Positions 1 through 7,709 of a stretch of 23,142 nt of DNA are shown here, piece by piece; the stretch's first letter is position 1; every line of letters starts with the position of its first letter. Both the position numbers and the translations under genes were made by a program. Below the pieces are notes generated by a model. That model searched no databases, was not told the DNA's origin, and worked only from the letters and a program-made list of their open reading frames with translations. This DNA is from Clostridium_AM sp964554365. Its GTDB lineage: Bacteria; Bacillota; Clostridia; Clostridiales; Clostridiaceae. The DNA lies in contig CAZKOJ010000059.1 in the NCBI GenBank assembly GCA_964554365.1, forward strand, positions 1 through 23,142, written 5' to 3'.

Positions 1-108
1 CCGCAATTTCACTTTCTGCAGAACATTCATTCAAGCAGAAAGTGAAATTGCGGCTATAAACCATGTTTATAGCCGCAATTTCACTTTCTGCTTGAATGAA
101 TGTTCTGC
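1..108. repeat. Foldback inverted repeat at window edge (probable chimera)
   Basis: Bases 18-61 and 65-108 are perfect reverse complements (44 nt each) around a 3-nt centre. Bases 1-19 then repeat 73-91 in direct orientation, so the sequence folds back twice. The right arm is genuine coding sequence of the oxidoreductase alpha subunit; the left arm is the same sequence read backwards. The first turn sits on a short native palindrome (ATAAAC-ATG-GTTTAT on the minus strand) and the second on a TTCTGCAGAA palindrome. Such turns at microhomology are typical of amplification or assembly chimeras at a contig end. A real inverted duplication cannot be excluded from sequence alone. Confidence 0.85.
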
Positions 109-250
109 CTATTTTAGGCATTTTTCTTGACATATAAGCCGCAACTTCTGTTTGCGGGGTAATCGGATAACCAAAGAATGCTTTGCAATTAGCTCTAATA
201 GCTGCTTCTCCTATGGCTTCATTACCCTTCATTAATACTTTCTCTCCCAC
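56..250 (-). CDS. vorB: 2-oxoacid:ferredoxin oxidoreductase, alpha subunit, N-terminal fragment
   Basis: Starts at GTG 250 after an AAGGAGGG ribosome binding site, 12 bp after the ferredoxin gene stop. About 65 residues are readable and match the N-terminus of VorB/KorA-type subunits (pyrimidine-binding domain): MKGNEAIGEAAIRA near the start, FFGYPITPQTE near residue 25 and FIQAESEIAAINMVY at the end. The enzyme oxidatively decarboxylates a 2-oxoacid to acyl-CoA and reduces ferredoxin. After Tyr65 the expected glycine is replaced by residues encoded by the foldback sequence, without a stop up to the edge, so the true remainder of the gene is missing. Order after a separate ferredoxin subunit suits the four-subunit VOR/KOR type. 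Substrate (branched-chain 2-oxoacid versus 2-oxoglutarate) is inferred only from the ptb/buk neighbours. Confidence 0.85.
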
Positions 251-262
251 AAAGATCCCTCC

Positions 263-475
263 TTACTCCTTCTCAACTGTTATTACACAGTCTGGACATA
301 TTTTTGCACATGATGCACAAGAAACACAGTCTTTCATTTTGTCTGGTGTTACAGTTGCTACATTGTATCCCTTTGCATTTAGTTTATCTGCAAAACTTAT
401 TATTTTTTTAGGACATACTTCTATGCAATGTCCGCAGCCTTTACATCTTTCTTCTCTAAAAGTTACCTTTGACAT
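263..475 (-). CDS. vorD: 2x[4Fe-4S] ferredoxin subunit of 2-oxoacid:ferredoxin oxidoreductase
   Basis: This 70-residue protein has two complete 4Fe-4S motifs: Cys11, 14, 17, 21 and Cys50, 53, 56, 60, each last Cys followed by Pro. It matches the delta subunit (VorD/KorD) that carries electrons from the thiamine-diphosphate site of the oxidoreductase to external ferredoxin. A GGAGGG ribosome binding site lies ahead of the ATG at 475. The alpha-subunit gene begins 12 bp downstream, so the two are cotranscribed. The gap to the upstream ATPase gene is 164 bp and holds no other gene. The symbol is by analogy; korD would be equally acceptable. Confidence 0.88.
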   Translation of the reverse strand: MSKVTFREERCKGCGHCIEVCPKKIISFADKLNAKGYNVATVTPDKMKDCVSCASCAKICPDCVITVEKE

Positions 476-639
476 AAGAAAACTCCCTCCTTAAGTTTAG
501 TAATTTGAAAGTTCTTTTTTAGCAATATTAAATAATGTTTTGTTCCTAGATTATAAAACATTTAGAGCTTATGGCTCTTTTTATATAAATTTTATTTCTA
601 GCATATAAATAAGTTACACTGATCTAATATTAATATTAG

Positions 640-1302
640 TTATCTCCAAGGAGGTTTCATATATATATCTATTGGTATTATTTCTCCTTGAACTTTTCCC
701 TTTATACTTTCTTCCAAATCTCTTCTACATACTGTATATTTATATGGAAGATTAAGTTTTTTAGATAACTCTCTCATTTCTTTATCTCCTCTTAATATGT
801 CATCTTCTGTAGTTTCATAAGACATATTAGTGTTTGATATTAAATGCGTAACCTTAAGTCTTGACACTCTTTCAATAGAACGTATATAATCTTCTGTATC
901 TAAATTATTAGCCGTAAGCGGTCTATTGTTGTTTACAACAAAATACATATCATAATCTTCTTGTTTGAAATATTTGTTATATTGACCAAGAACTATAGCC
1001 CCCTGGTCGTCTCCACCTATATCCATTACAACCTCATAGCTTTTATCGTTAAATACTGCAAATACTTCTGCAGGAACTACCGCTAATTCTGCATTAGAAA
1101 GGTATGGATCTGATGATATTAATCTTACACCATTTTCTTCAAGATGCTTTTTTATTTCTCTTGAACAAAAATAAGGATTTACTATGTCCAAATCAGCAAT
1201 GGCTACTTTTTTTCCTTTTTTTGCAAGGTTTATTGCAAAATTTATGGATGTCTCTGTTTTTCCACTCCCAAAATGACCTGTAAAAATTCTAATTCTACTC
1301 AC
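640..1302 (-). CDS. P-loop ATPase linked to 2-oxoacid:ferredoxin oxidoreductase genes
   Basis: A 220-residue protein with a Walker A motif GHFGSGKT at residues 9-16, a likely switch/Walker B-like segment DLDIVNPY near 37-44 and DIGGDDQG at 94-101. The fold resembles the SIMIBI group (MinD/ParA/CooC/CobQ relatives), but the early signature lysine of the deviant Walker A (KGG) is absent. No membrane segment or signal peptide. It precedes the oxidoreductase genes on the same strand, and I infer one transcript from the promoter near 1480. The ATG follows a GAGGTG ribosome binding site. Its function is unknown to me; metal-cluster or cofactor loading, or an assembly or regulatory role for the oxidoreductase, are guesses. 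Confidence 0.75.
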   Translation of the reverse strand: MSRIRIFTGHFGSGKTETSINFAINLAKKGKKVAIADLDIVNPYFCSREIKKHLEENGVRLISSDPYLSNAELAVVPAEVFAVFNDKSYEVVMDIGGDDQGAIVLGQYNKYFKQEDYDMYFVVNNNRPLTANNLDTEDYIRSIERVSRLKVTHLISNTNMSYETTEDDILRGDKEMRELSKKLNLPYKYTVCRRDLEESIKGKVQGEIIPIDIYMKPPWR

Positions 1303-1476
1303 TATATCACCTCGCGTTTTAAGACATAATAAAATTCGGCTTCTGTAATCGTCTTCACCGAAGATATAAAGTATTTTATTCTTGGTGAATCAACATTAAA
1401 TTTCATAAATAAATAAAAATATGAAATTTTTACATTAAAAATGTTTTGCTTATGACATGGTTTTATCCACGTCTAT
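1303..1476 (-). promoter_or_regulatory. Structured 5' leader of the ATPase/oxidoreductase operon (candidate)
   Basis: The roughly 165-nt leader between the putative promoter and the ATPase start has several minus-strand RNA helices. GACGTGG/CCATGTC (1454-1460 with 1467-1473) closes only in the minus-strand RNA through a G-U pair. A 9-bp stem joins 1398-1406 with 1421-1429. Two stems exclude each other: 1354-1359 with 1384-1389, or 1357-1362 with 1335-1340. I do not recognise a known riboswitch class. Confidence 0.35.
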
Positions 1477-1482
1477 ATTATA
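1477..1482 (-). promoter_or_regulatory. Extended -10 promoter element for the ATPase operon
   Basis: The minus strand reads TGATATAAT, a perfect TATAAT with an extended TGn. No good -35 is seen, as is common for extended -10 promoters. Transcription would start about 170 nt before the ATPase gene. Confidence 0.5.
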
Positions 1483-1627
1483 TCACAAAACATTTAAACT
1501 TTCTAACATATTTTTAGTTGATTATTTAATGACATCATTTAATTTATTAATTAAACTTAATGAATTCTTACATTTATACAATTTAACATACTATGCTTTT
1601 TATATTGTGTCGTATTATGTGATATAA

Positions 1628-1666
1628 AAGAGTGCAGATATTTATAATGTTAAATTCTGCACTCTT
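1628..1666 (-). terminator. Terminator of the cdaA...ptb-buk run
   Basis: An 11-bp perfect stem (1628-1638 with 1656-1666) begins 10 bp past the buk stop and is followed on the minus strand by CTTTTATAT. The U-run is short, so efficiency may be partial. The rest of the gap to 1477 shows no gene. Confidence 0.65.
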
Positions 1667-1676
1667 ATATTCATGT

Positions 1677-2747
1677 CTATTTATATTCTTTAGGTTTTTC
1701 TTCTCCACTTAATACTCTAAGTCCACCTTGTGCTAGAGCTAAAAGTTCATCTTCTCCTGGATATATTACAACTGGTGCAACAAATCCTACCATATCTTTT
1801 ATTCCAGCTGTTACAGCTTTACTATAAGCTATTCCTCCAGTTAAAAGTATAGCATCCACTTTCCCAGATAAAACTGCCGCACATTTACCTATTTCTTTAG
1901 CTACTTGGAATACAAAAGCATCAAATATTAATTTTGATTTTGGATCTCCTGATGCTGCTTTTTCTCCTACCGCTTTGAAATCGTTAGTATCCAAATATGC
2001 TACAATACCACCTTTTCCACTTATTTTCTTTTTCATTTCTTCAAAAGTATAGTTACCACTGTAGCAAAGTTTTATTAGATCTCCAATTGGAAGTCCACCA
2101 GCTCTTTCTGGTGAAAATGGACCTTCTCCATCTAGTGCATTATTTACATCAACAACTTTTCCATGTTTATGAGCACCAACTGATACTCCACCACCCATGT
2201 GTGTAACTATTAAATTTAATTCTTCATAATTTTTATTGTTTTCTTTTGAGTATCTTTTTGCAACAGCCTTTTGGTTTAGAGCATGGAATTTACTCTTTCT
2301 TTCTATTTCAGGAATACCAGATATTCTAGCTACTTCTTCCATTTCATCTACAACAACAGGGTCTACTATAAATGCTGGTATGTTAAGAGAGTTTCCTATT
2401 TCATTAGCTATTATACCACCTAAATTTGAAGCATGTTGTCCTTGTACTCCAACTTTTAAATCTTCAAGCATAGCTTCATTAACTTTATAAGTACCGCTTT
2501 CAATGGATTTTAATAATCCACCTCTTCCTACTACACCATCTAATGTATTAATATCAAAGTTTTTTTCTTTTAAAACCTTTAGTATAACTTCTTTTCTAAA
2601 TTGAAACTGATCATAAATTGTAGCAAATTTTCCAATCTCTTCTGAAGAATGTCTTAAAGTTTCTTCTAAAATCTGTTTTTCACCTTCATATACACCTATT
2701 TTAGTAGATGTTGATCCTGGGTTCATTATTAATAATTTGTATGACAT
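1677..2747 (-). CDS. buk: Butyrate kinase (first paralogue)
   Basis: A 356-residue acetate/butyrate-kinase-family (ASKHA fold) enzyme that turns butyryl-phosphate plus ADP into butyrate plus ATP in the cytoplasm. The phosphate-binding signature NPGSTSTKI is at residues 9-17. The family segments HMGGGVSVGAH and GPFSPERAGGLP are intact, and the length is normal for Buk. The start follows GGGAGGG with 6 nt spacing. It lies 51 bp after ptb and is last in the run before a hairpin terminator. A second butyrate kinase lies on the other side of ptb. Because an oxidoreductase for 2-oxoacids is next door, the physiological substrate may be isobutyryl-, isovaleryl- or 2-methylbutyryl-phosphate rather than, or besides, butyryl-phosphate; that is inference. 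Confidence 0.93.
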   Translation of the reverse strand: MSYKLLIMNPGSTSTKIGVYEGEKQILEETLRHSSEEIGKFATIYDQFQFRKEVILKVLKEKNFDINTLDGVVGRGGLLKSIESGTYKVNEAMLEDLKVGVQGQHASNLGGIIANEIGNSLNIPAFIVDPVVVDEMEEVARISGIPEIERKSKFHALNQKAVAKRYSKENNKNYEELNLIVTHMGGGVSVGAHKHGKVVDVNNALDGEGPFSPERAGGLPIGDLIKLCYSGNYTFEEMKKKISGKGGIVAYLDTNDFKAVGEKAASGDPKSKLIFDAFVFQVAKEIGKCAAVLSGKVDAILLTGGIAYSKAVTAGIKDMVGFVAPVVIYPGEDELLALAQGGLRVLSGEEKPKEYK

Positions 2748-2798
2748 TTTTTACCCTCCCGCAAATTCAAATAAATATTTTAATTTATATGTATTATA

Positions 2799-3716
2799 TT
2801 ATTTAGTTTTACTTAACTTGCTTGCAACTAAAGCTGCTAACGCTATTGCATTCATCTTTGTTTCATGACTATCATTTCTTGAAGTTAACACTACTGGTGC
2901 TGATGTTCCAACTAATAAAGCTCCACTTTTACATTCTGTTGTATAAGTCAAAGTTTTATACATTATGTTTCCTGCTTCTATATTTGGCATTAATAATACA
3001 TCTGCTTTTCCAGCTACAGGGCCTGTTATTCCCTTATGATTTGCAGCTTCTACTGATAACGCATTATCTAATGCTAATGGTCCATCAATTATACAACCTT
3101 TTATTTGTCCTCTATCATTCATTTTTGAAAGTATTGATGCATCTACAGTTGCTTGCATACTAGCATTTACAACTTCTACAGCACATATTGGTGCTACTCT
3201 TGGTGTTTCTATTCCTACCGCTTGTGCAACAGTTACTGCATTTTTAACGATGTCTATCTTCTCTTTAAGTTCTGGATACATATTGAAAGCTGCATCTGTT
3301 AAAAATATTAATCTATCAAGATTAGGTATTTCAAAAACACCTACATGAGACATTAATTTTCCTGTTCTTAGTCCAACTTCTTTGTTTAATACTGCTCTTA
3401 AGAAGTTTGCTGTATCAATAAGACCCTTCATCAACATATCAGCTTTACCTGATGAAACTAATTCTACAGCCTTTAATGCAGCTTTAACAACATTTTCTTC
3501 ATGGACAACTTCAAATTTTGTTAAATCCATTCCTATTTCTTTAGCTACAGCTTCTATTTTAACCTTGTCCCCAACTAATATGGCATCTGCTATTCCTTGT
3601 TCTCTAGCATCTCTTATAGCTTCAAGTACAGGCTTATCCTGTGCCACAGCTACAGCTACTTTTTTAGTTTGCTGGCTCTTTGCTTTTTCTAAAACTTCTT
3701 GTAAACTTTTAATCAT
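2799..3716 (-). CDS. ptb: Phosphate butyryltransferase
   Basis: Transfers phosphate to butyryl-CoA (or a branched short-chain acyl-CoA), releasing CoA and giving acyl-phosphate for butyrate kinase. The 305-residue protein matches the PTA/PTB family throughout, with IKSLQEVLEKAK at the N-terminus, MKGLIDTANFLRAVLN in the first third and GPLALDNALS in the second half. I start it at ATG 3716, with GAGGTG 8 nt ahead, rather than at 3737. This start overlaps the buk2 stop in ATGATTAA, so translation of the two genes is probably coupled. The buk gene follows by 51 bp. Together the genes form the substrate-level phosphorylation step of acid formation. Confidence 0.94.
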   Translation of the reverse strand: MIKSLQEVLEKAKSQQTKKVAVAVAQDKPVLEAIRDAREQGIADAILVGDKVKIEAVAKEIGMDLTKFEVVHEENVVKAALKAVELVSSGKADMLMKGLIDTANFLRAVLNKEVGLRTGKLMSHVGVFEIPNLDRLIFLTDAAFNMYPELKEKIDIVKNAVTVAQAVGIETPRVAPICAVEVVNASMQATVDASILSKMNDRGQIKGCIIDGPLALDNALSVEAANHKGITGPVAGKADVLLMPNIEAGNIMYKTLTYTTECKSGALLVGTSAPVVLTSRNDSHETKMNAIALAALVASKLSKTK

Positions 3717-4803
3717 TAATATGCACCTCTTCTTCATAAATTTTAGGCAATTCTTCGCCTTTTAATACTCTTAATGTACCTTGCATTAAAGCTAACATTT
3801 CATCTTCTCCTGGTACTATTTTCACAGGAGCAATAAAATTTATCATTTGTTCTATAGATTCTGTAAGTTTTTTATTGTAAGCTAATCCACCTGTCAATAT
3901 TATTGCATCTATTTTTCCTTTTAATACTACAGACATAGCACCTATTTCTTTAGCTATTTGATATGCCATAGTTTTTAAAATAAATTTTGCCTGTTCATCG
4001 CCTTCATCTATTCTTCTGTTTACTTCTCTTCCATCATTAGTCCCTAAATATGATGTAAGGCCACCATCACCTAATATCTTTTTCTTCAACTCATCATAAT
4101 TGTATGTGCCACTATAAGCTAATGCTATCATGTCTCCAGCAGGAAGCCCTCCAGATCTATCTGGTGAAAACGGTCCTTCTTCATTAGCATTGTTAACATC
4201 AAGTATTCTGCCATCTTTAATAGGGGATATAGAAATGCCTCCTCCTATATGAGCCACAACAAAGGAACTATTTTTAAAATCTTTATTCATGTCATTACAT
4301 ATTCTTCTTGTAACCGCTTTTATATTTAATGCATGTACAAGAGAACGTCTTCGAATTTCAGGCAGTCCCGATATTCTAGCTTCATCAATCATTTCATCTA
4401 CTGCCACGGGATCTACTATAAATGCTGGTATATCAATTTTTTTTGCTATGTTATATGCAATAATTCCTCCAAGATTTGAAGCATGTTGACCTTGATATCC
4501 TATTTTTAAATCTTCAAGCATTTTTTCTGTAACCTTATAAGTTCCACCTGGCATAGGTCTTAAAAGCCCACCTCTACCAACTATAGCTAATAAGTTATCA
4601 ACACTGAAACCTTGTTTTTCTAACCATTTCATTATAACTTCTGTACGCATTTCCTTCTGGTCATAGATGTTTTTATACTTTTTTATTTCTTCTACACTAT
4701 GAGACAAGTTTTCAGTAACAATACATGTTTCCTCTTTAAACAAGGCTATTTTAGTAGAAGTTGATCCTGGATTAATTACAAGTATAAGATTATCATTGTC
4801 CAT
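3709..4803 (-). CDS. buk: Butyrate kinase, second paralogue
   Basis: A 364-residue butyrate kinase with NPGSTSTKI near residue 12 and the family segments HIGGGISISP and GPFSPDRSGGLP. It is clearly related to the copy at 1677-2747 but diverged along its length. GGAGGT lies directly against the upstream ATG at 4809 and 6 nt ahead of the ATG at 4803, so 4803 is the better start. The stop overlaps the ptb start by 8 bp. The 82-bp gap to the upstream FAD protein may hold a weak promoter, but nothing convincing. Two kinases around one transferase suggest different chain-length or branch specificity, or simple dosage. The sequence does not tell which copy serves butyrate. Confidence 0.92.
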   Translation of the reverse strand: MDNDNLILVINPGSTSTKIALFKEETCIVTENLSHSVEEIKKYKNIYDQKEMRTEVIMKWLEKQGFSVDNLLAIVGRGGLLRPMPGGTYKVTEKMLEDLKIGYQGQHASNLGGIIAYNIAKKIDIPAFIVDPVAVDEMIDEARISGLPEIRRRSLVHALNIKAVTRRICNDMNKDFKNSSFVVAHIGGGISISPIKDGRILDVNNANEEGPFSPDRSGGLPAGDMIALAYSGTYNYDELKKKILGDGGLTSYLGTNDGREVNRRIDEGDEQAKFILKTMAYQIAKEIGAMSVVLKGKIDAIILTGGLAYNKKLTESIEQMINFIAPVKIVPGEDEMLALMQGTLRVLKGEELPKIYEEEVHIND

Positions 4804-4885
4804 ATACATACCTCCATGAAATCGTTTTTTTACTTCTATTTATATTTTAACAGATACATTTGCAAAATACTGTTTTTCAGAATAT

Positions 4886-6487
4886 TTAATATAATGGATA
4901 ATATTCCTTCATTATATTTTCTGCAGTTTTTATACCATCTACTGCGGCAGACATTATACCTCCTGCAAAACCAGCTCCTTCTCCACAAGGATATAATCCT
5001 TTTACTGATATACTTTCAAGTTTTTCATTCCTTGTTATTCTTACAGGTGCTGAAGTTCTTGTTTCAATCCCAGTTAAAACTGCATCATTATTTGCAAAGC
5101 CTTTAATTTTTCTTTCAAAATCCGTAAGACCATCCTTTAAGGCTTCTGTAACATAAGTTGGAAGGCATTTTCTTAAATCTGTAAACTCATAACCAGGTTT
5201 ATAAGTAGGCTTTATATTTCCTAATTTAGTTGAAACTTTATCCTTTAAAAAGTCTCCAACTAATTGTAGAGGCGCATTATATCCTCCACCACCTAAAGCA
5301 TATGCTAATCCTTCATAATGTCTTTGAAATTCCATACCTTTTAGCGGTGTATTACCTTGAAAGTCAGGTTCTCCTACGGAAACTACTATTGCTGAATTAG
5401 CATTTTCTTTATCTCTTTTAAAACAACTCATCCCGTTAGTTACTAGTCTATTTTCTTCTGATGAAGCAGCTACTACTTCTCCTCCAGGGCACATGCAAAA
5501 ACTATAAACTCCTCTTCCTGTAGATTTAGAAGTATGCGTAAGTCTATAATCTGCAGCTTTAAGTTTTGGATGATTTGCATACTTTCCATACTGATTTACA
5601 TTTATCATATGTTGTGAATGTTCTACTCTCACCCCTATAGCAAAAGCCTTAGGCTCCATAAATATACCTTTTGCATAAATCATTTCATAAGTATCTCTTG
5701 AACTATGTCCTATTGCTAATATTAAATTTTCACAGGGGATTTCATCTCCATTCACTACTATTGCTCTTAAAACCCCGTCTTTTATTAAAATATCTTCTAA
5801 CTTGCTATTAAATCTTACTTCTCCACCTAATGATATTATTTTTTCTCTTATATTTTTTACCACTAGCTTTAACATATCTGTTCCTATATGAGGTTTTCCA
5901 CTATATAAAATTTCTTCTGGTGCTCCAGCCTTTACAAATTCTTTTAAAGCAAAATCGCATCTAGAATCTTTAATTCTAGTTGTAAGCTTGCCATCTGAAA
6001 AAGTCCCTGCTCCACCTTCACCAAATTGAACATTAGATTCTAAATTTAACTTTCCTGTACTCCAAAATTCATTTATACTATTGGTTCTATCTTCAACCTT
6101 TTCGCCTCTTTCTACTATTATAGGCCTATAACCTTTTTCAGCCATTAAAAGACCTGCAAACATACCTGCAGGTCCCATGCCAACTATAACTGGTCTATGG
6201 TTCATTTTTTTATCTCCAAAACTAAAAGCTTCCTCATGCTCCTCTTGTTCTAGCTTTACATCTTTATCATTAGCATTATCTACTACTTTTAATTCTTTAT
6301 CACACTTTATTTCCACTACATAATTAAACCTTATATTTTCTTTTCTTCTAGCGTCTATAGACTCTTTTAATACTTTAAACTCATTTATATCTTTATACAT
6401 TATTTTTAGTTTTTTACACACTTTATCCTTTAAAATTTCTATATCTTCATCTATATTTATTACTAAATTATTGATTTTAATTGACAT
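4886..6487 (-). CDS. FAD-dependent oxidoreductase (uncharacterised, COG2509-like)
   Basis: A 533-residue flavoprotein. Residues 1-95 form an N-terminal region with a charged, probably disordered stretch at about 70-93. The dinucleotide-binding motif GMGPAG is at 103-108, followed by the ERG end of the ADP-binding fold near 125. The family segment FGEGGAGTFSDGKLTTR follows, and the C-terminal FAD-contacting segment is GEGAGFAGGIMSAAVDG. This is the widespread bacterial family annotated only as NAD(P)/FAD-dependent dehydrogenase; the substrate is unknown. No signal peptide or membrane segment. Its ATG overlaps the end of the YbbR gene by 11 bp, so it is translationally coupled into the cdaA operon, at the position where glmM stands in many other Firmicutes. 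Confidence 0.85.
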   Translation of the reverse strand: MSIKINNLVINIDEDIEILKDKVCKKLKIMYKDINEFKVLKESIDARRKENIRFNYVVEIKCDKELKVVDNANDKDVKLEQEEHEEAFSFGDKKMNHRPVIVGMGPAGMFAGLLMAEKGYRPIIVERGEKVEDRTNSINEFWSTGKLNLESNVQFGEGGAGTFSDGKLTTRIKDSRCDFALKEFVKAGAPEEILYSGKPHIGTDMLKLVVKNIREKIISLGGEVRFNSKLEDILIKDGVLRAIVVNGDEIPCENLILAIGHSSRDTYEMIYAKGIFMEPKAFAIGVRVEHSQHMINVNQYGKYANHPKLKAADYRLTHTSKSTGRGVYSFCMCPGGEVVAASSEENRLVTNGMSCFKRDKENANSAIVVSVGEPDFQGNTPLKGMEFQRHYEGLAYALGGGGYNAPLQLVGDFLKDKVSTKLGNIKPTYKPGYEFTDLRKCLPTYVTEALKDGLTDFERKIKGFANNDAVLTGIETRTSAPVRITRNEKLESISVKGLYPCGEGAGFAGGIMSAAVDGIKTAENIMKEYYPLY

Positions 6488-7709
6488 TTTTGCCCTCCAA
6501 AACTTTCTTCTTTAAGTTAACTTTAACTTGAGACACACTTTGAGAAACCTTTGTTACTCCTTCAGGTAGTTTTAAATTTATAGCTACTGAACTTTCACCT
6601 TCTTGTAATGAATTTAAATCTATAAAACACTGTATATCCTCTAGTTTTAAGTTATTTATAATATTCTCTGTACCAGATACAGTTATAGTGATTTTATCTA
6701 TATCTAAGCTTACGTTGTAATTGCTATTAACATTTTTAGTTTGTATGCTTAAATTTAGCTCTTTTTGAATGCCTTTATCTAAATTAACCTTTAATTTTAT
6801 AGTACCAGAACTGTTTACAAGAGTAACTCCTTTTGGTATTACTACTTTAGCCTCTACTATATCTTTCCCAACTAATTTATTTAAATCTAAATATTCAGTG
6901 TCTAAACTACTTATATTTGATATAGCACTTTCTTCTCCAGCTATATCTATTTTATCTTGAACTGGTTGTAATGATTTTATATTGGTTTTATCATCGGGAA
7001 GTGCTCCTGTTTTAACATTTATAGGCACAGTCTTAATCTTTTTTACAGGAACAGTTATTTGTAGTGAGTCTGGGTTAACTATTACATTTTTTACTAACAC
7101 TCCTGATGAATCTTGTGGTTGAAGTATTACCTTTAAACTTGTATCTTTTGATGCACCCTTAATATCACAACTTGCTATTATCTGATTTACTTTTTCCACA
7201 GCTTCACTCGGCCCACTTATCCCTATTTCTTTTACTTTTAAATTTGGCTGAAAAGCATAAAATCCTTCTTTTACTTTGCCTTGAAATATTACTTTAATAG
7301 GAACAGTTTTTTCCTTCAAGTCATCTAAAATGATTTTAATCCATAAATTTTCACTATTTGTTACCCTAACAGTGCTCGGGCTTTTTTTAATTTCAACTGG
7401 TATTTTATTTTCACCTTTTTTAAAAACATAAGCATTTAAATCAGATACTAATTTAAATTCCTCTGGTTTTACAGAATATATGTCAGGAGCATTTCCTCTT
7501 ATGGTTAACTCTATACTTAAATGTTCTTCTTCTATAGGAGTTAATTTAGACTGTGTAATTACGTCCTTGTTTACCACCTGTACGGGTACGACAATCTTAC
7601 GCTCTCTTATAGGATTTTCTACATTAAAAATATATAGCCATAAAATAAAAGAGGCTATTACACAACATATTTTTATAACTATTAGTTGTTTTTTACCTTT
7701 TTCCTCCAT
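6477..7709 (-). CDS. cdaR: YbbR-domain protein, regulator of diadenylate cyclase (CdaR)
   Basis: A 410-residue protein with one N-terminal membrane segment (about residues 8-28) and an extracytoplasmic part built of repeated YbbR domains. Repeats of the type 'vp(v/i)xvxxxg' recur, for example VPIKVIFQGKV, VPINVKTG and LNLSIQTKN. In Firmicutes YbbR/CdaR binds the membrane cyclase CdaA and modulates c-di-AMP synthesis. Here it overlaps the 3' end of cdaA by 28 bp, in the conserved cdaA-cdaR order. No catalytic motif is seen. Confidence in the family is high; the direction of its effect on CdaA is not readable from sequence. Confidence 0.88.
   Translation of the reverse strand: MEEKGKKQLIVIKICCVIASFILWLYIFNVENPIRERKIVVPVQVVNKDVITQSKLTPIEEEHLSIELTIRGNAPDIYSVKPEEFKLVSDLNAYVFKKGENKIPVEIKKSPSTVRVTNSENLWIKIILDDLKEKTVPIKVIFQGKVKEGFYAFQPNLKVKEIGISGPSEAVEKVNQIIASCDIKGASKDTSLKVILQPQDSSGVLVKNVIVNPDSLQITVPVKKIKTVPINVKTGALPDDKTNIKSLQPVQDKIDIAGEESAISNISSLDTEYLDLNKLVGKDIVEAKVVIPKGVTLVNSSGTIKLKVNLDKGIQKELNLSIQTKNVNSNYNVSLDIDKITITVSGTENIINNLKLEDIQCFIDLNSLQEGESSVAINLKLPEGVTKVSQSVSQVKVNLKKKVLEGKNVN

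Noticed and set aside
550..555. TATAAT on the minus strand ahead of the ferredoxin gene
   Set aside because: No -35 or extended -10 accompanies it (AGAGCC at the right distance), and such boxes are frequent by chance at this AT content.
564..580. AGAGC-TTATG-GCTCT hairpin followed by TTTT on the plus strand, terminator-like
   Set aside because: No plus-strand gene lies upstream to be terminated, and the stem is only 5 bp. On the minus strand, where the genes are, no U-run follows.
2822..3163. Plus-strand open frames opposite ptb and the buk genes
   Set aside because: They are Leu/Ile/His-rich antisense shadows of well-recognised minus-strand genes, without ribosome binding sites or family features.
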